Shown one piece after another: positions 11,259 through 22,728 of a stretch of DNA of 64,000 nt. Below the pieces are notes generated by a model. The model was given only the letters and a program-made list of their open reading frames with translations. It was not told where the DNA came from and searched no databases. The translations under genes and the position numbers were made by a program. This DNA is from Aphanomyces cochlioides (lineage: Eukaryota > Oomycota > Saprolegniomycetes > Saprolegniales > Verrucalvaceae): NCBI GenBank assembly GCA_019828595.1, contig JAHQRK010000022.1, positions 620,001 to 684,000 on the forward strand, written 5' to 3'. Numbering within the stretch: position 1 is the stretch's first letter; each line of letters starts with the position of its first letter.

Positions 11259-12208
11259 ATGGTGCACTTCTATGGCGCCCACGTGACGGAAGGGAAGGCC
11301 GTGTCCGTCTCCGTTCCGGAAGGATTCGTCCTCAATGTCGTCCATGCATCCCTTGCCAGTGGATCCACAGCTGTCTTGTCAGTTGAAACGACTGGACTTG
11401 ATCAATCGTTGGTCAAGGTCGTTGTGGGTACTTTGCGCGCGAAAACGTGCGACCAAATCAAGCTCGACTTGGTATTGGGTGCTCAAAAAGCCAAATTCAG
11501 TGTCACGGGAGATGGTGCTGTCCATCTTTCGGGATACCATCAACCTGGCCCCCCTGAGCTTGTGGAAGACGAAGCCAGCGAAATCAACCGCTTGTCGGTA
11601 GCCGACTTGACCGATTTGATCCAAAAAGCTGCTGCACGAATTCCCAAGGAACATGCTGATGAATTGGAAGGTGAAGACGAGGAAAAAACCCAAGAAACTA
11701 CTACACAGAAGAAGCGACCGCATGAAACTACATGGGATCAGGTGCGCATTTGTTTGTATTTCTTTGCATGTCCCCATTTGTCAATTATTCCATTTGATGC
11801 CTCTCCGGGCACCTTCAGTTCGAATGGAATCCAGACCATCTGGGAAAGAAAACTGGTAGCGCCTTGTGGGTTTTCCACTCTGCTGCCTCGCATGGTCCTT
11901 AAGGCTGGTTTCGGTTCTTCCATCTGGGAGAACAAAAGGCTTGATGGTCTTTCCTATCGAATTCATACGAGTCATAACTGTGCAACATTTTCCTTCATAT
12001 CCCCCCATGTATGCGTGAATGGGAAACTTATTTTTCTTGCTTGTAGGATGAAGATAGCGACGACGATGACGATGATGAATCCGAAGACGTAGCCCCGAAA
12101 GTCCCTCTAAAGCCAAACCAAAAGCCTCAAGCCAACAACTTCAACGATTCTTTAAAGAGGAAGAAGAAGAAGAAAAAGAACAAGAAGATGTTCCAACAGC
12201 AGCAATAG
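11259..12208 (+). CDS. Nucleoplasmin-like domain protein with acidic and lysine-rich tail
   Basis: The ATG at 11259 starts MVHFYGAHVTEGKAVSV. The first ~95 residues match the nucleoplasmin-like (NPL) fold of FKBP39/FPR-type prolyl isomerases and plant HD2/HDT proteins: an early FYG(A/V), the GTL...CDQIKLDLVLG strand, and the diagnostic end VHLSGYHQPG. Exon 1 runs to 11741 (TTWDQ). The last exon (12047-12208) is an acidic tract (DEDSDDDDDDESED) and a basic tail (KRKKKKKKNKK), typical of nuclear histone- or ribosome-assembly chaperones. With a single intron (11742-12046) the protein is 214 aa. An alternative small exon beginning 11819 (FEWNPDHLGKK) exists, but its donor is poor and phase 0 needs a GTTTTC site. 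No FKBP domain follows, so the FK506-binding half is absent. Confidence 0.7.
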
Positions 12209-12692
12209 ATCACGAATTATTATGTACAATGACAAACCCTTATCTTACCATCATGTCTTGTCAGTCTTCTGCGGAAAGTGATTCTGCTGGTTTTACAATT
12301 CTTGGATTTTGGGTAGTCTTGGTGGACATTTGACTTCATAACGTTCCCATGGTAAGCCGATTCCGGTCAAAGAAGAACTAATGCTGTATGAAAACTCGTC
12401 TCTCTTTCGTACTCTTCGTACTTTCATTCTACTTTAAAGAGATTTTTCTGCTTTAATTCCATTCGCAAAGCACTCCATGAGTCTGTTGCTGACTGACACA
12501 CGTGTCCTTTGAATCAAATTGAAAAGTGCGAGGAAAAAGGTTCATTTTTATCTTTGTTTGAGTATTTCATACAAATTTCAATATTAAGACAGAAGGTGTG
12601 GTCGAATAACTTGAAATTTGTATGCGGAGACTAAAAATATCAGCATGTACTTTCCATTTCACGATTTTCAGCATAAGAAGCCGGTGTTGGGG
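12209..12692. other. Intergenic
   Basis: This is the 3' flank of the nucleoplasmin-like gene and the upstream region of the prolyl hydroxylase gene. Pyrimidine-rich initiator-like motifs occur (TTCATTTTTATC at 12541, CCATTTCACGATTTTC near 12654), but none is decisive. Confidence 0.35.
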
Positions 12693-14356
12693 ATGCGCAT
12701 CCTCGCCGTAGCGGTGTCATGCGTTCTTGTCGCTTTTTCTATCGTGGATGCGTCGAATCCTGTCACAGTTTATCGAAATGGCGAATCGGTTGATGGCGTA
12801 GAAGTGGAGTTGAGCCCTGAGCACGTTCCATCGGGAAAAGACCTCGCTGAGTATTTGTCGACGTTCGTCCAAGTTGACGGCATTTACTCCGACGAGACTC
12901 AGATGACAAAAGCCACAATTGCCGATCGCGTGTTTACTGGAAAAGGTGTTTTGATTGAATCGTACGACGACATTCAGCCAAATGATCGCCTATATTTGGT
13001 CGCTCCGGAATTGCACTTCGTTTGGCCCTTTGTCAAGGTATGCAAATACTCCTTGAAAGCACTTGACATCGTGAAATCTAGTTCGGGCATCGTGTTACCG
13101 TGGAATCCCATCAAAGTCCAACGGGAAAACCAATCACTATCGAATCTTATAACGAGTCTCCACGTGTATTCTTGATCCACGATTTCTTTTCACCAGAAGA
13201 GGCAGACGGCTTAATCGAACGCATTTTGACTATTGACAACGAAAAGCTCAAGCTTCAACGGTCTGGCGTTGGCACTGGACAAGGGAAGAAGCAGTAAGTA
13301 CCAACTACGAAATCTAGTTCAAGAGATTGTAGGTACTCTGACACGAGAACGAGTGAAAATGCTTTTGACTCGGAATCACCAATTGCTGTCACGATCAACA
13401 AACGTGCTTTCGACCTTCTTCGAATGGGCGAATTCCAGAGTAAGCTTAAGTTGAAGCTTGTTGTCATGTTCAATAGATGACTTGGCTGATGGATTGCAAT
13501 TGCTTCGATATAAACAAAAGCAAGCTTACATTCCCCATCACGACTACTTCGAAAATACTCCCAAGATCAAGTGGAACTGGAATCCAAAGACTGGTGGCTC
13601 AAATCGGTAATGCTTCGTGTGAAATGTCTGGCTAATCCATAAATTGTAGATTCGCCACAGTATTTTTGTACTTGTCAAATGTGACTCGTGGTGGTCAAAC
13701 GGTTTTTCCTTTTGCCGACATGCCTGAAGGCATTGACCATTCGACGCCACCATCTGATGAGGAAATGTCCATCTTCGAGAAGGGCACATGGGAATACAAA
13801 ATGGTCAAGCAATGCTATTCCAAGTAAATGAACTAAAATATCATACCATCATTTGTGGTGTAGGCTGGCTTCGTACCCTCGCAAGGCTCATGCCGTCCTC
13901 TTTTACAGCCAAAAAGGCAACGGTGAGCTTGACCCAAAGTCAGAACACGGTGGTTGTCCTGTCTTGGAAGGCACCAAATGGTAACACAACCGTTTTGTAA
14001 GAGCACTTACCTTTTTTCTAGGGGCGCTAATTTGTGGGTTTGGAACAAGCGCCGATTTGGACTTGACGCAAATACAATCAGCATGGATTTCATCAACAAT
14101 TTGCTTGAGCCAGTTGATTTGTATTGGTCTACCACGTATATGACTCGTATCCCAGCTGACTCGAGAACGAATTACAATACCTACGACGATCACGAATGGG
14201 TAAGCCATCGACTTTCACTCAATTTGCTCACCATGTTCCCAGACAATCAAAGATCTCAATGGGAATGTCTTGGCTGTTCACCGAGTCAAGGAAGAAGATG
14301 GAGACAAGCAAGTAATGTCAGTTCCATTTCAGACCAATGGCAAAGATGAATTGTAG
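12693..14356 (+). CDS. ER prolyl 4-hydroxylase (2OG-Fe(II) dioxygenase) with C-terminal KDEL, 8 exons
   Basis: Exons 12693-13037, 13082-13293, 13333-13439, 13477-13606, 13650-13823, 13864-13980, 14022-14199 and 14243-14356. All introns are GT-AG (37-44 nt) with consistent phases, giving 458 aa. I chose the ATG at 12693 because it directly precedes a signal peptide (MRILAVAVSCVLVAF); an upstream in-frame ATG at 12645 would only add a hydrophilic leader. The catalytic domain shows LIHDFFSPEEADGLI, RTSENAF, the HxD iron ligands in YIPHHDYFE, RGGQTVFPFAD, and the distal His and 2-oxoglutarate Lys in EHGGCPVLEGTKW. The chain ends exactly in KDEL, placing the enzyme in the ER lumen. The family hydroxylates proline in secreted proteins using O2, Fe2+ and 2-oxoglutarate; the substrate here is unknown. 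About 110 extra N-terminal residues precede the oxygenase domain and match nothing I recognise. Confidence 0.93.
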
Positions 14357-14861
14357 CATCTTTTATATATTCATCGAGTTCTTATAACCACTTTATTCTG
14401 GAAATCACATAAACAGTAAGCTATGTAATTTCTATGAAGAATAAGTCTGGCAAAATCTAAGTGCACATGGTAATATCATTGTTATCAAGGCCTTTTAGTA
14501 CTTGAATAGTTTAACCTTTAACAACCATTTACCCCTCGATCGTGAAAACCACACACTGGCGATGTTATCCTATTACTTACTAAACAATATCCTTGGAGCT
14601 TACGCAGCAAAGGGCTACACAAATTTCTTAATGACCATAACCAGTCTCTTTAAAAGGATAACTTATTATTGACCAATAGAAACGACTTCTCGATTGGTAA
14701 TATTGGTTCACTGCCAACTCGAATGGAAGTCTAAATTAAGATTAAGTCGGTCTCAGTAAACATAACACCTGTTTGCCTTTGGCTAACTATTCACTTTGAA
14801 TATGAATCATGCAGACAGATTTGATTTTCTGAAGTCGTTCGTGGCCGTTATTTCTTCTTTA
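14357..14861. other. Intergenic up to the Harbinger-1 left end
   Basis: AT-rich 3' flank of the hydroxylase gene. No coding signal or repeat was recognised. Confidence 0.4.
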
Positions 14862-15063
14862 ACCATTGGAAGGCTTTCAAAACCCACGCAAATTCAATAT
14901 TTGCAAATCGCAATTTGAATATTTTTAAACACAAAATACTCGAGCAAAATTGCGAAGACTGTTTTCTGGTCTTCGCAAATTGAGCCTCGCATTTCATTTC
15001 AGCTCGCAAAATTGACTGGTGGTGACGACTCCAGGATGTTGATAGCATCATTATCTAACAAGC

Positions 15064-15854
15064 ATGGCTTCCAAGACACCAAGGGGCCGAGGAAAAGGAT
15101 GGTGTAGTGCATCCGTAGAGTTTCTACTCGATCAAGTCGAAAGATACCTTCCGATCGGACGAAACGGCTGGGAGAAGGATGAGCACGCGTTTAACTTGTC
15201 CGACTTCGTGCAACGCGATCTAGACGCACTCAAAAGGAAGTTTGTTGTGCTTAAGAACAATCCCAAACCAACAGGTGATCCCGACTGTCCACCAGAAGTC
15301 GTGCGAGCGAAACGTATAAACCGTGAAATCGACAGCAGAGCGTCGGTTCTAACGTTTGAAGACGATCAAGAGAGTCACCACAGCGAAGGTAAGTCTATTA
15401 TCAAATCACTACTCTGTTCACTGACATTATCATAGACGAATTCGATGACGAGGAGACCGTCGACACTGTTGCGCCATCTATCGAAAAACCAAACCGGACT
15501 GGCATGGGGAGAAGTGAGTTGTCTGAGCTTGGCAGCGCTCTAAAAAGAAAACAACCGACCGTTGATGCTGGAGGAATGTCATACGTAGCCAAGAAGCGCT
15601 TGTCGCTTGACAAATTCATCGACAAGGTGACATCAAATGATGACATGATGTCGTCCGATATGATGTCGATGATGCTTATGATGGACCAGCGAGCTGCGGA
15701 ACGTGAAGTGCCCCGCGCTGAGCGTGATATGCAATGGAAGCAGGAGCAGTTGCAATTCCAAATGGCTATGGAAGAAAGGCGCATTGAGCGCGAAAGCCGC
15801 CGCGAGGAGACTCAATTGATGATGATCATGGCAAATTTATTCAAAGAAAAATAA
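15064..15854 (+). CDS. Harbinger-1 Myb/SANT-like (DUF6818-type) DNA-binding protein, 247 aa
   Basis: Exons 15064-15388 and 15436-15854 are joined over a 47-nt GTAAGT-AG intron. The N-terminus (GRGKGWCSASVEFLLDQVE...LPIGRNGWEKDEHAFN) is the oomycete DUF6818/Myb-like helix set, followed by LDALKRKFVVLKNNPKPTGD and CPPEVVRAKRINREID. The C-terminus is acidic and then strongly coiled-coil, with Met/Glu/Gln/Arg repeats (QWKQEQLQFQMAMEERRIER). In PIF/Harbinger elements this partner binds subterminal repeats and brings in the transposase. Its convergent partner is 70 bp downstream. No lesions were seen. Confidence 0.8.
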
Positions 15855-15924
15855 TAGAAAATATTTTGTGTATTTTTATCTTAATGTTTGTATATATATT
15901 TTAGAAACTAGATAATGTTTTAAT

Positions 15925-17061
15925 TTACGTTTCAAAGACACTCTTTATTTGACTTATTCCCGTGCGGCGAACGCGGAGGTTGTACAAACGAAACATGTTG
16001 TTCAAGCGAAGAGCGCGCAAGTCTGGATCGTATGGGAGAGACAACAAGAGCTGGCGATACACCTTTGACACTGCGCCCATACCCCATTCAGCGGCTTGAC
16101 GCAATGACGTGATGCAATCGCTCATTGCTTGTATGCCATGTCGGCAATCATGAGGATGACGGTCGAGATCGCCTTCTTTGATTGGAGTCACGATTCTTCC
16201 AACGCAACGGCCACTAACAGGAAACGCTGAGTCGGCTACAATCCTCATTCCAGTGGCGACTTTGCGTGGATTCGACAATAGTTCTTGAAGCCGCCGGCTA
16301 ACTTCGCCATCATTCCAGGAACTTGGACAATTGTGCCTCCCCCAAATTAGAGTGCCGTCCAAACCACAACATAGAACGCCAGTAACAAGCACACAATGTA
16401 GCCAACCTAGAGAGATGTTAGATTAAGCTAAGATATCATTCGTATCACCATTGTACTGAGCATTCTGTAAGTCATTTTTGGAGGGTGTTTGGACGCGAAA
16501 ATTCTTTCCATCCACAAATGCAAATACCCCTTCGACAAGCGGCTCTGTGGCATTCGTTCTTGAGGCCCACAATCTTTGGGTTGCTTTTGAAGGCCACCTC
16601 ACATCTGCATCCCGCAGTTTTGCCAGCGCACGATGAAGCGCAGCTTCAGCATTCTTGAGAACACGACAGAATGTACTTGGTGCTATGCCAAAGAGCTCCT
16701 GTAGGGTCTTGTGCTCCACGGCCGCTGTGTAGAAATGTAAAACCATAGCCAAAACGGCATGCTTGAATCGAATACGAGGGGGGTGGCCTGAGTAACCATA
16801 TCGTGATTTAACGATGTATTCTTCATCAAAATAGACGAGAAGCTCATCGAAGTCTACTGGAGGGAGGGAAACAGTGGCTATAAATGACGGCTCGCTGCAC
16901 GAGGCATACATACTGTACCATGGCGTATCCTCTTGGTCTCGGACAAGCGCTATATTCTGGATGACGTTTCTTGTCCGGATCATGCCGCGAAGTCTGAGAG
17001 CGAACATCAGACGTCGAACGCGGTTGCGCTGCGCCAGCCGCAACACTGCTGCACGTAACAT
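15925..17061 (-). CDS. Harbinger-1 transposase (DDE_Tnp_4), 2 exons, 364 aa
   Basis: Exon 1 runs 17061-16449 and exon 2 16406-15925, joined over a 42-nt GT-AG intron (16407-16448) that restores QYNGWLHCVLVTG. The catalytic triad is visible: Asp in FAFVDGKNF, Asp in RIVADSAFPV, Glu in RQAAEWGMG. An N-terminal helix region (FKHAVLAMVLHFYT...FGIAPSTFCRVLKNAE) matches the Harbinger HTH part. The ATG at 17061 is the first in frame. No stop or frameshift was found, so the element could be autonomous. It converges on the Myb-like gene. Confidence 0.85.
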
Positions 17062-17496
17062 GTTGCCAATTGCCTTGGAGATATAAGAACCAGCCAACTT
17101 TGATCCAATTACATGAGTTGAATATATTCATCCAGCCAATAAAATGGCTTCAAATTTACGATGTACTTCAATTTTGGAGGCAAAAGGAATCCTTTCTCAA
17201 CCAAATCACGAGCTGAAAAATAATATTATCACTCGCAAAATCAAGAAGCTAAAAGAATTGCGAGGGTTTTGGAAGTCATCCCATTTACAGTACGGTTAGT
17301 CTCTTTGCATTAAAATTTATCCTTCCTGTTATTAGAAAGAGGAAGGCTTTGTAAATTTATATTTGATTCATTTCGACAGGTATTTTATTTTTATAAATAG
17401 TTTTAAATCATTTTTCAAAGGCAGAGAGTATTTTTTTCTTATTTTTTTTATTTTTTAGTGTATTGCCATCAAAGTCTCACTCTCTTCCAGCACACC

Positions 17497-18770
17497 ATGC
17501 CGGCAAGTCCGTCCAAGAAAGCCAAGACTGGGTTCTACGCCGACCCACGCTCTCCAATTGCATCGACTCCATTGAAGCGTCAACGTAATTCAACTCCTCA
17601 CCCAACGTCCGAGAAGAAAGCGCGCGTCGAAGCGCTTGATATCGCGGCTCTTGCTCCAGACGATGACATTCCCATCACGACGCGACGACTCGACATGAAC
17701 TTCGACGACGAAGACGACGACAAACGCGATGAGAAGCGTGGCGAAATATGTCATGAAAATTTGCATGAACTACACAACAAAGAAAACGACGTGGATCTCT
17801 TCTCTCCAGCGCTGAAAGTTGATCGGCATTCGAAGCCTCCCTCGCAGGAAACTACTGTCATCGAAACTCCAGAAGAAGAAGAGGAAGCTGATCAATCTTC
17901 TTCTCAAAAAGATGACGATGCGAGCGAAGTCGATTTCAATCCGTCCGTTCTACCGCAAACACCTCGTTGTCATTCTCTCTGTACTTAGGTTCTACTTCAT
18001 GAAGACACTGCCTCATTACGATGAAGTCAAAGCATTGGTGCGCCCTGTGGCTCTCCCTGCGAAGACGGAAGCAGCGCCAAAAATCTGTCTGGTACTGTTG
18101 TCCACTTCAACCGCTCAACCCAGCGGAAAACCTTAGGTGTTGGATTTGGACGAAACTTTGGTCCATTGCACGATTGATGACTTGCCCCAAGCCGACATGA
18201 AGTTTCCAGTGCGTTCTTACCTCCAATTTTCGTACTTGTGACGCTCAACTTGCTCTGTAGATCGAATATGACAATCACGAATACATGGTCTCAGTCAAAC
18301 GGCGGCCATTTATGATGGAATTCCTGGCCCAAGTGTCAGAATGGTTCGAAGTTGTCGTCTTTACAGCATCGCAGCGAGTTTATGCTGAAAAGTTGCTCGA
18401 TCTGCTCGATCCGTACAACCAATTCATACAGTACTATCTCATCATCTTCCATCTCAAGTTTATGCACGCTTCTAGGCATCGATTGTATCGTGAAAATTGT
18501 TTGCCTGTCGATGGAAACTACCTCAAGGACTTGAACGTCCTCGGACGAGACCTAGCCCACGTCCTGCTCATCGACAACTCACCGCATGCGTTCGGCTATC
18601 AAGTGAGCAATGGTATTCCAATTGAAAGTTGGTTCCACGATGAAAGCGACACTGAGCTGCTCAAACTGCTTCCGTTCTTGGAATCCCTTGTCCATGCCGA
18701 CGATGTTCGACCAGTTGTCACCGAACAATTTCAAATCCAACGACTGATTGACAGCGCCGTCATGGAATAA
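17497..18770 (+). CDS. FCP1/SCP-type protein phosphatase (CTDSPL2-like), 5 exons, 361 aa
   Basis: Exons 17497-17942, 17989-18091, 18137-18208, 18261-18430 and 18476-18770; introns are 45-52 nt and phases fit. The first ~145 residues are charged and low in complexity (nuclear-type, KKAK and KKAR patches, acidic EEEEEAD). The junction DFNPFYFMKTLP matches the FNPYYFIKQLPP block of CTDSPL2/HSPC129-type enzymes. The catalytic DLDETLVHC (DxDxT) is at the exon 3 start, then VVFTASQRVYAEKLLDLLDP, HRLYRENCL, LGRDLAHVLLIDNSPHAF, NGIPIESWF. The nucleophile is the first Asp of DLDET. The family removes phosphate from phosphoserine, e.g. on the RNA polymerase II tail or SMADs; the oomycete substrate is unknown. 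An initiator-like TCACTCTCTTCC lies at 17477-17488. Confidence 0.9.
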
Positions 18771-18919
18771 ATCTTCGTTTCAATGCATGAGCCTAAGTGT
18801 CAATGATTATAACTTAATGACTATCTACTTAATGTCCACCTTGAGTCGAGTCTACCGCTGAAGTTTGCTGAACAAAGTTAATTACTAATTAACTGAAATG
18901 AAGTGAACTGGGCAATGAT

Positions 18920-19527
18920 TTATGGCATGGCTGGGCGTGTGTCTTTGTTTGGCAACTCGGCGCCGTCGTAGTAGAACCCGCCATTCTTCGTCTACTCGTC
19001 GTGGAAAATGGGAAAGAGAATACTCTCTGCACCTTGCGTCACCGTGCGAACACCAGAGTGGTGATTCAAATCCGTGGCACAATAGCCAGGACAGACGACT
19101 GTCGTCTTGATGTCTGGTTGCTCAGAAGCCCACTTGCGAGCCACTGCCATCGCCATCATCGTGGAGATTTCATACGGCACAAATGCTGGAAACGCGGCTG
19201 GCCAGGGATGTTGAGAAGGTTTCTCTTGAGCGTACACTAGCCAGTTCGCCACGTCAATCGCAGTGTAGTTGTCAAAGGTAGCTTGGAGCTCCGATGGCAA
19301 GTCTCCAAACGTCCAAGAACCAACGATAGAGCCCACGACGATGTTACTCGATTGGTTGGGAACCTTAGATCATGAGGAGACTCACAACTTGGTGATGGAC
19401 AACTTACGAGAAGAGGATGGAAGGCAGTGAGAGTATCGCAGACGCCAGAGTCATTGACTCTGAAGCACTCAGCTTTGTCACCACCAAAGCCAGTGATGCC
19501 AGCGTTGTTGACCAAGACGTGGAGATT
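18920..19527 (-). pseudogene. SDR pseudogene a (short-chain dehydrogenase, 5' part missing)
   Basis: On the minus strand it begins abruptly at NLHVLVNNAGITGFGGDKAECFRV (NNAG motif). It crosses an intact 44-nt intron and continues with SSNIVVGSIVGSWTFGDLP, FVPYEISTMMAMAVARKW (Tyr-x3-Ser/Thr where the catalytic Tyr-x3-Lys should be), VCPGYCATDL. Lesions: the Rossmann half (TGANKGIGYE) is absent; about nine residues are missing after TAIDVA; a TAG interrupts the C-terminus after LFPIFHDE, while the normal end (RPAMP then TAA) still follows at 18920. It is the closest relative of copy c (21.6 kb), in the opposite direction. Confidence 0.8.
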
Positions 19528-20099
19528 AGAACTCGCAAATTTGATGATGGCCACTGAGTACTCATTGTTCAAAGTGGTACTTCCCATCATTCAGTACCAG
19601 GTAGTTCCAGTACATACTGATAGTACTCATTCCCGTATAAGTACTAATAGTAACTAATACGTATGTAACCGGGCTTTTGATTTGCTTTTGGGCGTCCGTC
19701 TTCGGGGGGAAATCACGCCTCAAAGGAAGGTAAATAGCCAAACTTGAACGAAGATCTATTGCATGATTAGGTTTATATCGCGCGGAGTGGATTTTAATGT
19801 ATGCTACATGGCATGGTGACGAGTGCGACATCTTAGACCTTCTGGCGATTAGACAACGACAACAGAGAGCCATGACAATGAAATGGTTTAGCTGAAAGCA
19901 TGATACAGTAAACAAGAGGCTTTGTTGATGACTATGACTCTGGAGTCGTCCAAATAAGCGACAAGAATGAGCTACATCAGGACAACCATTACTTTCCTCG
20001 TTATACAACAGATTACCTAGTAGGTACTTACAACATGTAAAATATTTACCAAGTACAAATACTACTTGATTATTCTGCCACTTGATTCATCGTCAACAA
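19528..20099. other. Non-coding spacer between SDR copies a and b
   Basis: This holds the breakpoint of SDR a and a stretch rich in GTAC/AGTACT words (19580-19660). An open minus frame at 19562-20008 has no family resemblance. Confidence 0.35.
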
Positions 20100-20934
20100 A
20101 GCATTGGCTACGAAGCTGTTCGCATTTTCGCCGAGAGACTCAAAGACCAAGCCATTGTCCTCCTGGGTTCCCGATCCATTGACAATGGCAATGTCGCCAT
20201 CACCAAGATGAAGCAAGCTAATCCCTCCCATGACTATGACAACGTCCGAGTCGTGGAAATCGACGTCGCCAAGCAAGCATCGATTCAAGCTGCTGCGGAC
20301 TTTGTTAAAGCGACGTATGGCAACGTCCATGTACTCATCAACAAAGCTGGCATTTCTGGCCAATCTGAGGGAGCTGAAATGTGTCTTCAAGTCAACGTCT
20401 TCGGTGTCTATGATACTCTCAGTGCGTTTCATCCCCTTCCCGTACGTGCTACGTAAATTTATATATCCTCTAATTCAAAACTAGGTGCCTGGGCAATCGA
20501 GCAATATCGTCGTTGGGTCTCGTGTTGGTGCCGCTTCACTGTCTGCAATGCCTCCAGAGCTCCAAGAAATTTTCCAAAACTTCCACGCTTTGGATATTGA
20601 GACGTTGGAAGATCTCAAGGAAGATTGGCTTTTACACGCTCATGGAAAACCATCGCATGAATCGTGGCCAGAACTTGCAAAGACGTATGGCCCTTACGGC
20701 GTTTCCAAGGCAATGGTTATGTCTCTCACTCGCAAGTGAGCCGCATATCACCCTGAGATCAAGACCACAATCGTGTGTCCTGGTTACTGTGCCACCGATT
20801 TGAACGGCTTCGCTGGCACCCTTTCTGCTGCTAAGGGTGGCGAACGCATTCTCTTTGCGATTTTTCATCCTGAAGCGACAGTCTCTGGCGAATTTTACCG
20901 CGATGGAACGACCCATCCATTCGTCATGCCTTAG
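20100..20934 (+). pseudogene. SDR pseudogene b (exon 1 missing, nonsense codon)
   Basis: It starts at the exon 2 position (IGYEAVRIFAERLKDQAIVLL). The 12-13 residue first exon with the TGANK half of the nucleotide motif is absent. The intron at 20442-20482 is kept. VHVLINKAG shows NNAG changed to NKAG. YGPYGVSK keeps the Tyr-x3-Lys pair. A TGA replaces the Trp in TRK(W)AAYHPE; afterwards the frame goes on through VCPGYCATDL to FVMP and TAG at 20932. It is a dead copy of the same SDR family as a and c. Confidence 0.85.
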
Positions 20935-21586
20935 ATTTCGGCTCATGGTATGACGACGAATGGTAAGCCCTCATCGAGAGTGGAATAAATTTGCCTTAAA
21001 CACGCGATTCGATATCTTTTCGTCGATCTTCCAAGGCCATGTTTGTATGGAATTGTCATGACCGTAATGCAAACACAGTCGTGTCTCCGTCGACTTCAGC
21101 ATGATACGTCGGGGATAAGATCACTGGTCTACCTCGAATATAACCCAGCTTGTAGCTCATGCCTTGTAAGAGCACATCACAAGAGGAGAAATGTTTGTTT
21201 TTCCAATGCATTCACATTGAAATCCCATCCAGTGCACAACAGGAGAAATTATATCACAAAGTGAAATGTCCTACGTACTAGTATGTACTATATACAACAT
21301 ACTACAAGGAAAAGGCAAGCGAGATGTTCTCACGCGATCTAAGATAAAGAGTTAAAAATCTCCACGGCTTTGCGTCTCAAAATTGCTTTGTGGTAGTGCG
21401 GTATACGACAAACGCGAAAGGATCGTGAATTGTCATGCAGCTCTCAAATTTCACAGTCCGAAGGGAATATTAGTACTACTAAATATATCAAGTAGAGTCG
21501 CACAACACCCTTGCCCATCATTTCTTGGATTGCCACCAAGTCGCAATGGCAGAATCACGAAAAATGGCATTGGATTGCCAAGTTAT
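20935..21586. other. Intergenic between SDR b and c
   Basis: No ORF with support. A GTAC-rich patch (CTACGTACTAGTATGTACTATATACAACATAC, positions 21270-21301) resembles the one after SDR a. Confidence 0.35.
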
Positions 21587-21600
21587 TCATTTTTCAATTC
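21587..21600 (+). promoter_or_regulatory. Inr/FPR core promoter of SDR copy c
   Basis: TCATTTTTCAATTC lies 27 nt before the ATG at 21628. It is the same core promoter word as at 5531, 41709 and 55414. Confidence 0.5.
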
Positions 21601-21627
21601 GATCTCAACATCACAAGCATCTTTACA

Positions 21628-22559
21628 ATGGCACCACTCGTCTATCTCATCACGGGAGCGAACAAGGTTCGACCACCTCAATCCTTCCAGTCTCTCATTC
21701 TTTCTCCAGGGGATTGGCTACGAAGCCGTGCGCATTCTCGCCGAGCGACTCAAAGATCAAGCAATTGTCCTCCTTGGAACTCGATCCATTGACAACGGCA
21801 AAGCAGCTATTGCCAAGATGAAGCAAACCAATCCCTCGTTTGACTATGCCAACGTCCAAGTTGTTGACATTGACGTCGCCAAGAAAGCGTCGATTCAAGC
21901 AGCGGCTGATCATGTCAAAGCCGCGTATGGCAATCTCCACGTCTTGGTCAACAACGCTGGCATCACTGGCTTTGGTGGTGACAAAGCTGAGTGCTTCTGA
22001 GTCAATGTCTCTGGCGTCTACGATACTCTCACTGCCTTCCATCCTCTTCTCGTAAGTTGTCCATCACCAAGTTGTGAGTCTCATCATGATCTAAGGTTCC
22101 CAATGAATCGAGCAATATCGTCGTGGGCTCTATCGTTGGTTCTTGGACGTTTGGAGACTTGCCATCGGAGCTCCAAGCTATCTTTGAAGACTTCACTGCG
22201 ATTGACATGGCGACCATGCAGAATCTCATCGACGACTGGCTCGTGTACGCTCAGGAGAAACCTTCTCAACATCCCTGGCCAGCCGCGTTTCCAGCATTTG
22301 TGCCGTATGAAATCTCCAAGATGATGGCGATGGCAGTGGCTCGCAAGTGGGCTGCTGAGCACCCTGACATCCAGACAACAGTCGTCTGTCCTGGCTATTG
22401 CGCCACCGATTTGAATCTCCACTCGGGTGTTCGCACGGCGGCGCAAGGTGCAGAGAGCATTCTCTTTCCCTTTTCCATGACGAGTCAACGAAATCTGGAG
22501 GGTTTTATTATAACGGCGCCGAGTTGCCATACAAAGCCACACGTCCAGCCATGCCTTAA
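21628..22559 (+). pseudogene. SDR pseudogene c (three exons, two late lesions)
   Basis: Exons 21628-21666, 21710-22051 and 22096-22559; introns are 43 and 44 nt. The nucleotide site is split by the first intron (MAPLVYLITGANK | GIGYEAVRILAERL), followed by NNAGITGFGG, the catalytic-Ser region SIVGSWTFGDLP, FVPYEISKMMAMAVARKW (Tyr-x3-Lys kept) and VCPGYCATDL. Two lesions: TGA at 21998-22000, where sister copies have Arg or Gln, and loss of one T near 22471, which shifts the last ~30 codons away from the family end (RPAMP). It is the most complete copy, with promoter, start and splice sites preserved, so it is probably a recently inactivated carbonyl-reductase-like SDR. If the two differences were sequence errors it would be a working gene. 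Confidence 0.85.
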
Positions 22560-22728
22560 AGATTAATCCAACCTTGCTCCTCCGTCTCATCGACCTCTTT
22601 ACTCGACTTGCAGTCTTGCCGGGCTCAAGAATGGCTTTAAAATGTGATTGATCGACAGAATAATACAAGTTAATCAAGGTTATAAACGCGACAGTAGAGA
22701 ACATGGCCAGCGGCGGCGGCGGGCAAGG

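Larger units (their letters stand above)
14862..17284. mobile_element. PIF/Harbinger DNA transposon 1 (both genes apparently intact)
   Basis: Two convergent genes, a Myb/DUF6818-like DNA-binding protein (+) and a DDE_Tnp_4 transposase (-), are enclosed by imperfect terminal inverted repeats. 14864-14890 pairs with the reverse complement of 17258-17284 at 22 of 27 positions (core CAAAACCC-CGCAA). A TTA trinucleotide, the usual Harbinger target duplication, touches both ends (14859-14861 and 17285-17287). A short hairpin (GCGAAGAC...GTCTTCGC, 14955-14979) lies inside the left end. The outer limits are approximate. Confidence 0.75.

Noticed and set aside
11819..11869. Extra exon (FEWNPDHLGKK) in the nucleoplasmin-like gene
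   Set aside because: Good acceptor, but the only donor giving the right phase is GTTTTC; kept only as an alternative.
22084..22704. 206-aa minus-strand ORF
   Set aside because: Antisense shadow of SDR copy c exon 3; similar shadows accompany copies a, b and e.
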